DNA of 64,000 nucleotides, from the NCBI GenBank assembly GCA_965217265.1, contig CBDCHP010000007.1, positions 184,163-248,162 on the forward strand, written 5' to 3'. The notes beneath the pieces were generated by a model. It ran no database searches and was not told the origin of the DNA. It worked only from the letters and a program-made list of their open reading frames with translations. A program made the position numbers and the translations under genes. Positions 8,481-18,276 of this stretch are shown piece after piece. Source of the DNA: JAGRGG01 sp965217265 (GTDB taxonomy: Bacteria > Pseudomonadota > Alphaproteobacteria > Geminicoccales > Geminicoccaceae). Numbering within the stretch: the stretch's first letter is position 1; every line of letters begins with the position of its first letter.

Positions 8481-8577
8481 ATCAACCTACGATAGATAGT
8501 TCTGGAAGCGGCTCGCGATCATATTAAAGTGCCGGGCGCGGCGCCGGACGCCGTGACTTGCTCGAGGAAGACCGAGC

Positions 8578-10777
8578 GTGAACAAGCCTGCCGTCCCGCT
8601 GGTGCTCGCGGCACCGTCCCTGCACGAGACCGACTACTTCATCCGCGCCAGCGCGTCGATGGCCGAGTCGCAGCCGCGCATCCTCAAGCACGGCGACACG
8701 TTCGGGCTGTTCGACGCCCACGGCGACATTCTGCCGGGGGCCGCCGAGGCGCAGGGGCTCTACCACCGCGACACGCGGTATCTCTCGGGCTTCCACCTCC
8801 TGATCGCCGGTCGGCACCCCCTCTTGCTCAGCTCCAACCTGCTGTTGAACAACGCCGCCCTCACGGCGAACCTCACCAACCCCGACATCCTCGTGGGCGA
8901 CACCCTCGTCCTTCCGCGCGACGTCGTCCACGTCGCCCGCACGCGCTTTATCTGGCAGGGGTGCGTCTACGAGCGGCTGGCGCTGCGCAACTTTGGCGTC
9001 GATGCCCTCGAACTGGACCTCGACCTCGCGTTCGCCGCCGATTTTGCCGACATCTTCGAGGCGCGCGGCTTTTCGCGCAAGACCCGCGGCACGACGCGCA
9101 CCGAGACCCCCTCGGAGCGCTCGGTGCGCTTCGTCTACACCGGGCAGGACAAGCACGTGCGCACGACGACGCTGCGCTTCGATCCCCCGCCCGATCACTT
9201 GAGCGCGACCGAAGCCCGTTACCGGCTGAAGCTCGCCCAGGGCGGCGACACCTCGCTCTTCGTCACCGTCGAGTGCGGCGACGACGAGCGGCCGTCGCAC
9301 GCGCCGGAGATCGACTTCTTCCACGCCTACAAGCACGCCCGGCGGCCGATCCGCGAGGTGAGCGCGCGGATCGCCGCCGTCGAGACCTCGAACGAGGTCG
9401 TCAACGAGATCCTGTGCCGGTCGATGGCCGACCTCACCATGCTGATGACCGAGACCGAGGCCGGCCCCTACCCCTACGCCGGCGTGCCCTGGTTCAGCAC
9501 GCCGTTCGGCCGCGACGGGCTGATCACCGCGCTCTTGATGCTCTGGGTCGACCCGGCGCTCGCCCGCGGCGTCCTGGGCTACTTGGCGGCGACGCAGGCG
9601 ACCGAGGCGGACCCGGAGGCCGACGCCGAGCCCGGCAAGATCCTGCACGAGACCCGCGACGGCGAACTCGCCCGCCTCGGCATCGTCCCGTTTCGCCGCT
9701 ACTACGGCACCATCGACGCGACGCCGCTCTTCGTCCTCTTGGCCGGCGCCTACTTCGAGCGCACGGGCGACCTGGCGACGATCAAGAAGCTCGACCCGCA
9801 CATCCAGCTCGCGTTGACGTGGATCGAGCGCCACGGCGACCGCGACGGCGACGGGCTGCTCGAATACGGCCGCCGGCGCCTGGACGGGCTCGTCAACCAG
9901 GGCTGGAAGGACTCGCACGACAGCGTCTTCCACGCCTCGGGCGAACTCGCGACCGGCCCGATCGCGCTGGTCGAGGTCCAGGGCTACGCCTACGCCGCGT
10001 TCAAGGCCGCGGCCCTGCTCGACCGGGCGCTCGACCGCCCCGATCGGGCCGACGCGCGGGAGACGCAGGCCGAGGCGCTGCGTGCGGCCGTCGAAACGCG
10101 CTTTTGGTCCGAGGCGATGGGCTTCTACGCGCTCGCGCTCGACGGCGAGAAGCGGGCCTGCGCCGTGCGCACCTCCAACGCCGGCCAACTCCTGTTCACC
10201 GGCCTGCCCGACAAGGCGCGCGCGGCGCGGGTGGCACAAGCCCTGTTCACGCCCGACTTCTTCAGCGGCTTTGGCGTGCGCACGCTGGCGACCACCGAGG
10301 CTCGCTACAACCCGATGTCCTACCACGACGGGTCGATCTGGCCGCACGACAACGCGCTGATCGCGCTCGGGCTCGCGCGCTACGGCCTGAAGACGCAAGC
10401 GCTCCAACTGCTCGAAGGCCTGTTCGACACCGCCGGCTTCATGGATCTGCGCCGTCTGCCCGAACTGTTCTGCGGCTTGCGCCGGCTCTCGGCGACGGGA
10501 CCGACGCTCTACCCGGTCGCCTGCGCCCCCCCAGGCCTGGGCGAGTGCGGCGCCCTTCGCGCTCCTGCAGGCGGTGTTGGGCCTCTCTTTCGACCACGCC
10601 CGGCGCACGATCCGCTTCGATCGCCCGCGCCTGCCGGCGAGCCTCGACGAGGTGCGCGTCCGCAACTTGAGCCTCGGCCAAGGCGCCGTCGACGTGCTGC
10701 TCCGGCGCGCCGGCAACGACGTCGCCGTCAACGTGCTGCACCACCGAGGCGAGGTCGAGGTCATGGTCACGCTCTAG
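8578..10777 (+). pseudogene. Glycogen debranching-type amylo-alpha-1,6-glucosidase, frameshifted near the 3' end
   Basis: About 732 residues. The N-terminal part (residues about 40-230) matches the N-terminal domain of a group of debranching enzymes (DTFGLFDAHGDI, GLYHRDTRYLSGF). The rest is an (alpha/alpha)6 glucosidase-like domain with STPFGRDGLITAL, a YYGTIDATPLF segment, DGLVNQGWKDSHDS and NPMSYHDGSIWPHDNA. The start is GTG 8578 behind GAGGAAG. At 10526-10532 there is a run of seven C where six would keep the frame; after it the frame shifts and continues as LGLSFDHARRTIRFD to the TAG at 10775-10777. The IS element inserted exactly at this stop codon. Whether the extra C is biological or a homopolymer error cannot be told here. 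Confidence 0.8.
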
Positions 10778-11615
10778 GTAGGGAACCCAAACAACCTTTT
10801 GCGGTGGCGCGCGTTTTACCGACCTGAGCGGGTCTGCGAGCTTGGAGGTCAGGATGGCGCGCCTGTTCTGGTTGTCCGACAAAGCCTGGGCGACGATCGA
10901 GCCGCATCTGCCGCGTGGCAAGCCCGGCAAGCCGCGCGTCGATGACCGGCGCGTTATCAGCGGCATCCTGCATGTCCTCAAGACAGAGTGCCGATGGCGC
11001 GACGTGCCGTCGGCGTATGGACCACCCACCACCGTCTACAATCGCTTCAACCGCTGGAGCCGGCGCGGCATCTGGCAGCGCATCTTCGAGCAGCTTGCCG
11101 CTAGCGGCAAGGCGCCCGACGAGGTCATGATCGATAGCACTCACGTGCGGGCTCACCGCTCGGCCAGCGGCGCAAAAGGGGGGAGGCGATCGGGCGCTCG
11201 CGGGGTGGGCGCACGTCCAAGGTCCATTGCTTGGCCGATGATGGCGGCCGACCGATTGCGTTCGCGCTGACACCGGGCAACGTGGCTGACGTCACCATGG
11301 CCATACCGCTGCTCACCTATGCCGGCATGCGCCATACACGGCCCAAACGCCTGCTGGCCGACAAGGCCTATCGCCAACAGCCTTTTGCAAATGGCTCAAG
11401 GTCCGGCGTACTCGCGCGGTCATCCCCTCCACCGCCACGCGCACCACCGCTCGATCGCAAGGCATATCGACGACGCAACCTCATCGAGCGCTTCTTCAAA
11501 CGCCTCAAAAACTGGCGACGCGTCGCCACACGATACGACCGCCTCGCCCGAAACTACCTCGCCGCCATCGCGCTCACTTCCGCCCTCATCGCATGGACCT
11601 GAATGAGTCCCCTAC
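10778..11615 (+). mobile_element. IS5-family (IS427-like) insertion sequence, degenerate
   Basis: An 838-bp element bounded by imperfect inverted repeats: left GTAGGGAACCC, right (reverse complement) GTAGGGGACTC, about 12 of the first 16 positions matching. Both ends are flanked by CTAG (10774-10777 and 11616-11619), a target duplication expected for the IS427 group. The left CTAG overlaps the TAG stop of the glucosidase gene, so insertion did not change that protein. The transposase inside carries several frame changes, so the copy is probably inactive on its own. Confidence 0.85.
10854..11602 (+). pseudogene. IS5-family DDE transposase, frameshifted
   Basis: The N-terminal part (10854 to about 11180) reads MARLFWLSDKAWATIEPHLP with CRWRDVPSAYGPPTTVYNRF and MIDSTHVRAHRSASGAKGG (first catalytic Asp). 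At AAAAGGGGGG (about 11174-11183) the frame moves by -1 into a part reading TSKVHCLADDGGRPIAFAL and LLADKAY (second Asp). IS427-type elements often make transposase by frameshifting at such A/G runs, so this first shift may be programmed. Between about 11370 and 11452 the frame is lost and regained: KWLKVRRTRAVIPSTATRTT is readable only in another frame, before RRRNLIERFFKRLKNW (catalytic Glu) resumes. These extra indels indicate decay. Confidence 0.85.
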
Positions 11616-11742
11616 CTAGGGCTTAAGGGTGGCCGATTGCCCCGCACAAGGCCGAACGCTCGGTCAAAAACTAAGATTACTCAAACATTTAACCGATCAT
11701 TAATCGTTCTAGCCTAGCATTCGGGTCGGTGCCCGAACGTCC

Positions 11743-14121
11743 TTGGCGTCCTTTGGGCCTGACATGAACCAAGGCCCGCTCATGCTTTCCTCGATCCGCA
11801 GCAAGCTGTTCATCCTCGTCGCCCTCGCCCTCATTCCCGCCGCCCTGTCGCTCGCCGTCGCCGCGCGGGGCGAGCGCGATCAGGCCGTGCGCGACGCCGA
11901 GACGCGGCTGCTGCACAACGCCTTGCTGCTCGCGGGCGAGCACGAGAACCTCGTCGACGGGGCGGAGCAGTTGCTGCGCGCCATGCGCGGCGACCCGGCG
12001 CTGCGCGACCCCGCGGCCTGCGCCGAGCACCTGCGCGAGTCCCTCGCCGCATCCGGGCGCTACATGAACTTCCTCGTCTTCGACGCCCAGGGCCGCCTCG
12101 TCTGCGACGCGCTCGAAACGTCGAGAGCCCTCAACATCCAAGACCGGCCCTACTTCCAGGAGGCGCTGGCCGGCCGCTTCATCGTCGGCGACTACACCAT
12201 CACGCGAACCGGGCGCGGCCCGGTCCTGCCGCTCGCCATCAGGCTGCCCGACGAGGGCGGGCGGCCGGGGCGCGTGCTGGTCGCGGGGCTGCACCTGGAG
12301 TGGCTGAAGGACTACGAGGAGCGGCTCGCCCTGCCGCCGGGTGCGGAACTGATGGTCTTCGACCGCCAGGGGTGCGTCCTCGTCGGCGGGCGTCCCGGCA
12401 CGCGCCCGGCTTGGTGGCCGAAGGCGCGCTTCACCGGCGGCGCGGCGCTGGTCGACACCGAGGCGCACCGCTTCGGGATCGCCGGCGTCGACGGCGGGCG
12501 GCTGCACGTCGCCGTCGGCCTGCCGCGCCGGGACATCGTGGCGGCCGGCCAGAGCCATCTTCGTGCGGCGCTGCTCGGCCTCGCCGCAACCCTCTTGGCC
12601 GGCCTCGTCCTCTCGGCCGTCTTCGCCGACCGCGCGATCGTCCGGCGGGCCGAGGCGCTCACCCGCTTCGCCGAGGCGGCGCGCGGGGGATCCGCGGGCG
12701 ACCCGCCGGCGATCCGGGGCAACGACGAGATCGGCCGGCTCGGGGCGGCGCTCGCCCACATGGTGGGCGAACTCGAACGGCGCATCGCCCAGATCACGGC
12801 GAACGAGGCGACCCAGCGCCGGCTGGCCGAGCAGGACATGCTCATCCCCGACCTCCTCAACCGCCGCGCCTTCGTCGAGCGGCTCGACGCCCACATGTCC
12901 GCCCCGCACGGCGAGGACACGGCCCTCCTCTTGATCGACCTCGACCGCTTCAAGGCGATCAACGACACCTACGGGCACGGCGTCGGCGACCGGCTGCTCG
13001 TCGCGGTCGCCGGCCGGTTGCGCCGCGCGGTGCGCGGCAGCGACCCTGTCGCGCGGCTGGGCGGCGACGAGTTCGCGGTGCTCTTGGAAAACCTGCGCCG
13101 CGCGGACGACGCGGAGGCGATCGTAACGAAGATCGTGCACGACCTGCAGCGGTCGTTCGACATCGACGGCCTGATCCTCGAGATCGGCGCCAGCATCGGG
13201 GTTGCCTCGTGCTCGGGTGACGCCGATTCGGCCGAGCAAATCCTGCAATTCGCCGACGCCGCCCTCTATCAGGCCAAGGCGTCCGGCCGCGGCCGCCACC
13301 AGTTCTTCGACGCCGAGATGCGCGTCGAGGCTGAAGGACGCCGTCGCGTCGAGGCCGATTTGCGCCGCGCCCTCGACGCCGGCCAGTTCGTGCTGCACTA
13401 CCAGCCCCAGGTCTGCCTTGAGACCGGCGGGGTCGTCGGAGTCGAGGCGCTGCTGCGCTGGCAGCATCCCGAGATGGGCCTGCTCGGCCCGGCCGCCTTC
13501 CTCCCGGTGGCGGAGGCGAGCGGCCTGATCCTGCCGATCGGCAGTCACATCTTGCAAATGGGTGTTGCCCAGGCGCGGGCGTGGCTCGATCGGGGGCTGC
13601 CGTTCGGGCGCGTCGCGATCAACGTCGCCAACGAGCAGTTCTTCGACGACGGCCTCGTACGCGACCTTGAGGAGACGCTCGCGATCTTCGACGTTCCGCC
13701 CGAGATGATCGAGATCGAGGTCACCGAGAACGTCTTCCTCAACCGCGGCGAGGAACGGATCGCCGACATGCTCGCGTCCTTGCGGCAGCGCGGCGTCCAG
13801 GTGGCGCTGGACGATTTCGGCACCGGCTACGCCTCGCTCAAGCACCTGCGCTGCCTGTCGTTCGACCGCATCAAGCTCGACCGGGGCTTCGTTCGGGGCA
13901 TCGGCGTCAACGCCGATTCGGCAAGCATCGTTCGCACCGTGCTCGGGCTCGGCGCCATGCTCGGCCGGGACGTGGTGGTGGAGGGCATCGAGACAAAAGA
14001 GCAGGCGGGCTTCGTTCGCCGGCACGGCGGCAAGATCGCTCAGGGCTACCTGTTCGCCCGGCCCCTGCCCGCCGACGACGCCGCCGCCTTCATCGAGGCA
14101 CGAGCGGGCGTCAGCCTTTAA
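11743..14121 (+). CDS. Membrane GGDEF-EAL protein with periplasmic Cache-like sensor (c-di-GMP turnover)
   Basis: About 792 residues from the ATG at 11743; ATGs at 11764 and 11782 (MLSSIRSKLF) are also possible starts. The layout is: TM segment (about 20-40), extracytoplasmic dCache-like sensor (about 50-265, with IQDRPYFQEALAG), second TM (about 272-294), HAMP-like linker, GGDEF domain with intact GGDEF near residue 440, and EAL domain from about 540 with VEALLRW, EVTENVF, DDFGTGYASLKHL, KLDRGFV and EGIE. The motifs needed for both synthesis and hydrolysis of c-di-GMP are present; which activity dominates cannot be read. It begins 127 bp after the IS element and stands alone. Confidence 0.85.
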   Translation: MASFGPDMNQGPLMLSSIRSKLFILVALALIPAALSLAVAARGERDQAVRDAETRLLHNALLLAGEHENLVDGAEQLLRAMRGDPALRDPAACAEHLRESLAASGRYMNFLVFDAQGRLVCDALETSRALNIQDRPYFQEALAGRFIVGDYTITRTGRGPVLPLAIRLPDEGGRPGRVLVAGLHLEWLKDYEERLALPPGAELMVFDRQGCVLVGGRPGTRPAWWPKARFTGGAALVDTEAHRFGIAGVDGGRLHVAVGLPRRDIVAAGQSHLRAALLGLAATLLAGLVLSAVFADRAIVRRAEALTRFAEAARGGSAGDPPAIRGNDEIGRLGAALAHMVGELERRIAQITANEATQRRLAEQDMLIPDLLNRRAFVERLDAHMSAPHGEDTALLLIDLDRFKAINDTYGHGVGDRLLVAVAGRLRRAVRGSDPVARLGGDEFAVLLENLRRADDAEAIVTKIVHDLQRSFDIDGLILEIGASIGVASCSGDADSAEQILQFADAALYQAKASGRGRHQFFDAEMRVEAEGRRRVEADLRRALDAGQFVLHYQPQVCLETGGVVGVEALLRWQHPEMGLLGPAAFLPVAEASGLILPIGSHILQMGVAQARAWLDRGLPFGRVAINVANEQFFDDGLVRDLEETLAIFDVPPEMIEIEVTENVFLNRGEERIADMLASLRQRGVQVALDDFGTGYASLKHLRCLSFDRIKLDRGFVRGIGVNADSASIVRTVLGLGAMLGRDVVVEGIETKEQAGFVRRHGGKIAQGYLFARPLPADDAAAFIEARAGVSL

Positions 14122-14128
14122 GAAAAAT

Positions 14129-14162
14129 GCCGCGGCCGAAGCCGCGGCCCAATCGAATTGGG
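14129..14162 (+). terminator. Tandem hairpins after the GGDEF-EAL gene
   Basis: Eight bases past the stop, GCCGCGGC-CGAA-GCCGCGGC forms an 8-bp stem with a stable tetraloop. It overlaps a second hairpin, CCCAAT-CGA-ATTGGG. There is no long T run, so it may be a Rho-assisted terminator or a 3' stabiliser. The following stretch to 14310 shows no gene. Confidence 0.55.
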
Positions 14163-14310
14163 AGAAAACGCCTCAAGTCGGGTGCTACGGGATCGACCCG
14201 TGAACACCTCGACGAACGTAAATCCCAGATAGAAGTTTGTCGAGAGATAATTCGCAATCTAGGCGAATTTTTGGCGCGTTCTCGGCACGGGCGCCGAAGG
14301 CTCGGCCGGG

Positions 14311-14559
14311 TCAGAAGGGCGCGCCGGAGCCGCGCATCTGGATGAGGCCGCCGTCGATGACGGCGGCGATCGCGTAGGTGATGAGGCCGGCCAGCACGGT
14401 CGCGACCAGCGCCTTGACGAGCAGGCGCGGGTTGGCGGGTGCGCCCCGATCGTGGCCGGGTTGCGGCTCGTCTTCGGGTGCGGCACCGAACGGCAGCGCC
14501 ATGAAGAAGACCATCCACCACGCGATGACGTAGGTGACGATGCCGCCGGTGAGGCTCAC
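14311..14559 (-). CDS. DUF1467 family membrane protein
   Basis: An 82-residue protein with two hydrophobic segments (about 5-24 and 48-70). The N-terminus SLTGGIVTYVIAWWMVFFM and the middle PEDEPQPGHDRGAPANPRLL fit the small DUF1467 membrane family found beside mce in alphaproteobacteria. The function is unknown. The GTG start overlaps the mce stop (GTGA), so it is translationally coupled and is the last gene of the long leftward run. Confidence 0.75.
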   Translation of the reverse strand: MSLTGGIVTYVIAWWMVFFMALPFGAAPEDEPQPGHDRGAPANPRLLVKALVATVLAGLITYAIAAVIDGGLIQMRGSGAPF

Positions 14560-14960
14560 GCCTGCTCAAGCTCGGTGAGGGTGCCGTGGACGTCCTTGGG
14601 GTGCAAGAACAAGACCGGCTTGCCGTGCGCGCCGATCTTGGGCTCGCCGTCGCCTAAAGTCCGCATCCCCGCACCTCGCAGCCGATCGCGCGCGGCCAGG
14701 ACGTCGTCGACCTCGTAGCAGACGTGGTGGACGCCGCCGGCCGGGTTCTTGGCGAGAAAGCCCTCGATCGGCGACGCCTCGCCGAGCACGCCCAAGAGCT
14801 CGATCTTGGTGTTGGGCAGGGTCACGAACACGGTCTGCACGCCGTGGTCGGGCTGATCCTCGATGCTTGAGACTTTAGCACCGAGGATCGCGGCGTAGGT
14901 GTCGCGCGCGGCCGCGATGTCGGGCACGGCGATCGCGACGTGGTTCAGGCGTCCGAGCAT
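14556..14960 (-). CDS. mce: Methylmalonyl-CoA epimerase
   Basis: A 134-residue VOC-fold enzyme interconverting (R)- and (S)-methylmalonyl-CoA in propionate and odd-chain catabolism. It shows MLGRLNHVAIAVPD at the N-terminus (metal-binding His), TKIELLGVLGEASPI (metal-binding Glu), GGVHHVCYEVDD and GAHGKPVLFLHPKDVHGTL. The ATG at 14960 matches the family start and has GGAG upstream; an ATG six codons earlier (14978) is possible. It lies between rnj (33 bp upstream) and DUF1467. No methylmalonyl-CoA mutase is in the window. Confidence 0.9.
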   Translation of the reverse strand: MLGRLNHVAIAVPDIAAARDTYAAILGAKVSSIEDQPDHGVQTVFVTLPNTKIELLGVLGEASPIEGFLAKNPAGGVHHVCYEVDDVLAARDRLRGAGMRTLGDGEPKIGAHGKPVLFLHPKDVHGTLTELEQA

Positions 14961-14993
14961 CGACGGGTGCTCCATCATTTGTATGAGGTGGTT

Positions 14994-16682
14994 TCAAGCG
15001 CCGACGTCTTCGAGGGCGTCGAGCGCCTCCTTCGACAGACGAACGATCTGGATCTCGATCAAGGGCCGCTTCATCCGCGGCAAGGAGAAGGACTGCCGCA
15101 CGGCGGTGCGCACCACCGGCTCGACTTTCGCGTCGTCGAGCACCTCGCGGTCGTCCATGTCCTCGATCGCGTCCGCCACCGCCTCCATCGCCGCCTTGGA
15201 CGCCGCCTCGAAGGTCTCGCCGTCGACGGCGCCCAAGGACATCAGCTTGGGCGGGGCGAGCAGGCTGCCGAACGGGTCGAGGGCCAGCGCTACGATCAAG
15301 GTGCCGTGCGTCATCAAGCGGCGGCGGGTGCGGTACAATTCGTCGCCGGCGTCGATCAGGTCCAGGCTCTCGATCACCATCCGCCCGGTCGGCACCTCGC
15401 CGATCACCCCGGCTTGGCCCGGCGCCAAGCGGAGCAGGTCGCCGTTGCGCAAGACGAAGCTCTCCTTCGCCCCTTGCGCCTTGGCGAACTGGGCGTGGGC
15501 GTAGAGGTGGCGCGCCTCGCCGTGCATCGGCACCGCGATCTTGGGCTTCACCCAGCGGTACATGTCGGCCATCTCGTCGCGCGACGGGTGGCCCGAGACG
15601 TGGACGAAGTGGTCCTCCTCGGTGATCACCGTGATGCCGCGCTCGACCAGCATGTTGTGCAGGTTGTAGAGCGCGCGCTCGTTGCCGGGGATGATCTTGG
15701 ACGAGAAGATCGCCGTGTCGCCGGGATCGAGCTTGACGCGCTGGTGCTGGCCCGAGGCGATGCGCTGCAAGGCGGCTCTAGGTTCGCCCTGGCTGCCGGT
15801 GACGAGCAGCATCACCTTGCCCGGCGGCAGGCCCGTCGCGGCGCGCTCGTCGAGGAGCGGCGGCAGGTCGGCGAGGAAGCCCGCTTCCTTGGCGGCTTCG
15901 AGCATGCGGTGCATCGAGCGGCCGACGATGACGACCTCGCGGCCGGCGTCGCGGCCGGCGACGATCGCGGTCTCCAGCCGCGCGATGTTCGAGGCGAAGG
16001 TGGTCAAGACGACGCGGCCGGGCTGCTCCTTGATCAACCCGATCAGCGACTCGCGCACCTCGGCCTCCGAGCCCGAGGTGCCGGGCGAGAAGATGTTGGT
16101 GCTGTCGGCGATCATGGCGAGCACGCCCGCCTCGCCGGCACCCTCGAACGCCGGCGCCTCTGTGGGGGTGCCGACCAGGGGCTCGGGGTCGAGCTTCCAG
16201 TCGCCGGTGTGCAACAGGCGGCCGTGCGGGGTGTCGATCAGAAGGGCGTTGGCGTCGGGGATCGAGTGGGCGACGTGGATGAAGCGGCAGGCGAACGGCC
16301 CAAGCTCGAACGCATCGCCCGGCTCGACGACCTTCAAGGGGCCGGGGTTGCCGATCCCGGCCTCGTCCATCTTGCGCCTGAGAACGGCGGCGGCGAAGCG
16401 GGTACAGTAGAGCGGGCAGCCGAGCCGCGGCCACAAATAGGGCACGGCGCCGATGTGGTCCTCGTGCGCGTGGGTGATGACGATGCCGCGCAAGGCATCC
16501 TTGCGCTCCTCGATGAAGCCGATGTCGGGCAGGACGAGCTCGGCCCCCGGCAGGCGGTCGTCGGCGAAGGTGAGGCCCAAGTCGACCATCAGCCAATCGT
16601 CGTCGCCGTGGCCGTAGAGATAGGTGTTCATGCCGATCTCGCCGAGGCCGCCGAGCGCCGTGAAGAGAAGATCTGCCGTCAC
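14994..16682 (-). CDS. rnj: Ribonuclease J
   Basis: A 562-residue metallo-beta-lactamase/beta-CASP ribonuclease for rRNA maturation and mRNA decay. The metal site HAHEDHIGA is near residue 71, HTGDWKLD near 161 and IADSTN near 192. The beta-CASP part carries VIVGRSMHRM, LLVTGSQGEP and FSSKIIPGNE, and a C-terminal domain follows. The length fits alphaproteobacterial RNase J. It starts with ATG 12 bp after coaX, within nuo-birA-coaX-rnj-mce. Confidence 0.95.
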   Translation of the reverse strand: MTADLLFTALGGLGEIGMNTYLYGHGDDDWLMVDLGLTFADDRLPGAELVLPDIGFIEERKDALRGIVITHAHEDHIGAVPYLWPRLGCPLYCTRFAAAVLRRKMDEAGIGNPGPLKVVEPGDAFELGPFACRFIHVAHSIPDANALLIDTPHGRLLHTGDWKLDPEPLVGTPTEAPAFEGAGEAGVLAMIADSTNIFSPGTSGSEAEVRESLIGLIKEQPGRVVLTTFASNIARLETAIVAGRDAGREVVIVGRSMHRMLEAAKEAGFLADLPPLLDERAATGLPPGKVMLLVTGSQGEPRAALQRIASGQHQRVKLDPGDTAIFSSKIIPGNERALYNLHNMLVERGITVITEEDHFVHVSGHPSRDEMADMYRWVKPKIAVPMHGEARHLYAHAQFAKAQGAKESFVLRNGDLLRLAPGQAGVIGEVPTGRMVIESLDLIDAGDELYRTRRRLMTHGTLIVALALDPFGSLLAPPKLMSLGAVDGETFEAASKAAMEAVADAIEDMDDREVLDDAKVEPVVRTAVRQSFSLPRMKRPLIEIQIVRLSKEALDALEDVGA

Positions 16683-16694
16683 GATTAAGTGTCC

Positions 16695-17483
16695 TTAAGA
16701 GCGTCCGGCGCCGAACGCGGCCGGATTACGTTCGATGATCTCGACGAGGCCGGCCATGGTGAGATCGAGGTCGATCGTCTCGATGGCGGCACAGCCCTTG
16801 CCGAAAAGTTTGGCGAGCCCCCCCGTCGCGATCACCGCCATCGGCGCGCCGTACTCGTCCTGGACGCGGCGCACGAGGTACTCGATCAGGCCGATATAGC
16901 CGAAATAGACGCCGGATTGCATCGCGTGCACGGTCGAGCGGCCGATCACGGATCCCGGCGCGCCCACCGCGACGCGCGGCAGCTTGGCCGCGTGCTGGTG
17001 CAGGGCTTCGAGCGAGAGGTTGATGCCGGGCGCGATGATGCCGCCGATGAAGGCGCCGTCGCCGTCGACGACGTCGAAGGTGGTGGCGGTGCCGAAATCG
17101 ACGATGACGAGCGGCGGGGCGTGGCGCCCGAGCGCGCCCAGGACGTTGACCAGCCGGTCGGTGCCGGCCTCGCGCGGGTTGGGCAGCCGGTTGACGACCG
17201 GGATCGCCAAATCCTCGCCGGCGACGAGGGCGCGGCAGCCGAAGAAGTCGCGGCTCATCCAGCGCAGCGGCAGGACGGCCTGCGGCACGCCGCTCGCGAT
17301 CAAGACCCCCGCCACGGCGTCGGGGCCGAAGCCCTTGAGCGCCATGAGCTGCAAGATCGTCGCGGCGTACTCCTCGGCCGTACGGTCGCGATTGGTCGAG
17401 AGCCGCCACTGGCCTATCGAGCGCCGCCCGTCGTAGAGGGCGAAGACGGTGTTGGTGTTGCCGACGTCGATCAGGAGGTGCAT
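16695..17483 (-). CDS. coaX: Type III pantothenate kinase
   Basis: A 262-residue cytoplasmic kinase making 4'-phosphopantothenate, the first step of CoA synthesis. The N-terminal nucleotide loop is MHLLIDVGNTNTVFALYDG; GTDRLVN near residue 105 and DFGTATTFDVVD near 125 are signature blocks, followed by GGIIAPGINLS. The ATG at 17483 matches the family start; a GTG at 17510, directly after the birA stop, would add nine residues. Neither has a strong ribosome binding site. Confidence 0.94.
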   Translation of the reverse strand: MHLLIDVGNTNTVFALYDGRRSIGQWRLSTNRDRTAEEYAATILQLMALKGFGPDAVAGVLIASGVPQAVLPLRWMSRDFFGCRALVAGEDLAIPVVNRLPNPREAGTDRLVNVLGALGRHAPPLVIVDFGTATTFDVVDGDGAFIGGIIAPGINLSLEALHQHAAKLPRVAVGAPGSVIGRSTVHAMQSGVYFGYIGLIEYLVRRVQDEYGAPMAVIATGGLAKLFGKGCAAIETIDLDLTMAGLVEIIERNPAAFGAGRS

Positions 17484-17510
17484 GGGCGTATCTGGTCTCG
17501 TGAGGGGCAC

Positions 17511-18269
17511 CTACTCTCTAGCCTCCCCGCCGCCGTCGGGCCAGCCCCGGACCGTCGTCAGCAGTTCGCCGGCACCGAAGCGGCGCAGGCCGTCCTCGCC
17601 CGACAGGCACAAGCGCCCGGCGGCGTCGACGTCGACGAAGCGTCCGGCGAAGGTGGTGTCGCCCTCGCGCAGGACGATCGCCTCGCCGAGATTGGCCGCC
17701 CGCGCCAGCCAAGCGCCGCGCAAGGGTGCGAAGCCGCCGCCCGCCTGCCAACGGGCGTAGACCGGGTCGAGGGCCGCCAGAAAGTGCCCCAGCAGGGCTT
17801 CGGGCTCGACGCTCAGCCCGAGGGACTTGAGGGAGGCCGTCGGCCGCTCGGGCAGGTCGGGGTGGACGCCGACGTTGACGCCGAGGCCCAAGATCACGGC
17901 CTCGACGCGGCCCTTCGAGGTCAGCGCCTCGGCGAGCAGCCCAGCGAGCTTGGCCCCGCCGACGAGGACGTCGTTCGGCCACTTCAGCATAGGATCGAGG
18001 CCGAGCTTGGCCAGTGCCTCGGCGAGCGCCAAGCCGGCGACGAGCGAGAGGGTGGCGACCTCCGCCGCCGGGACCAAGGGCCGCAGCAGGACCGAGGCGT
18101 AGAGGTTGCCTTGCGGCGAGGCCCAGCCGCGCCCGTGCCGGCCGCGACCCCTGGTCTGCAGGTCGGCGCGCACGACGAGGCCCTCGGCCTCGCCCACGAG
18201 GGCGCGCTCGCGAACGGTGTCGTTCGTGCTCTCGACTTCAAGCCGATGCTCGACGCGGAAAGTTGACAA
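17511..18269 (-). CDS. birA: Biotin--[acetyl-CoA-carboxylase] ligase
   Basis: A 252-residue biotin-protein ligase without an N-terminal DNA-binding domain (monofunctional BirA). Signatures are VESTNDTV near residue 13, QTRGRGRHGRGWASPQGNLY near 38 (biotinyl-AMP loop), LKWPNDVLV near 95 and LGLGVNV near 126. A short SH3-like C-terminal domain follows. The start is TTG 18269, seven bases after the nuoN stop; no better start gives the conserved N-terminus. Birth of biotinylated carboxylases links it functionally to mce-type metabolism only loosely. Confidence 0.92.
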   Translation of the reverse strand: MSTFRVEHRLEVESTNDTVRERALVGEAEGLVVRADLQTRGRGRHGRGWASPQGNLYASVLLRPLVPAAEVATLSLVAGLALAEALAKLGLDPMLKWPNDVLVGGAKLAGLLAEALTSKGRVEAVILGLGVNVGVHPDLPERPTASLKSLGLSVEPEALLGHFLAALDPVYARWQAGGGFAPLRGAWLARAANLGEAIVLREGDTTFAGRFVDVDAAGRLCLSGEDGLRRFGAGELLTTVRGWPDGGGEARE

Positions 18270-18276
18270 GCGATGT

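Noticed and set aside
8524..10770. Long minus-strand frame opposite the glucosidase
   Set aside because: Low-complexity Arg/Ala/Gly/Val composition and no motif, while the plus strand has clear glucosidase motifs. Similar shadows occur at 11689-14025, 40156-42471, 48815-50974 and 52872-55064.
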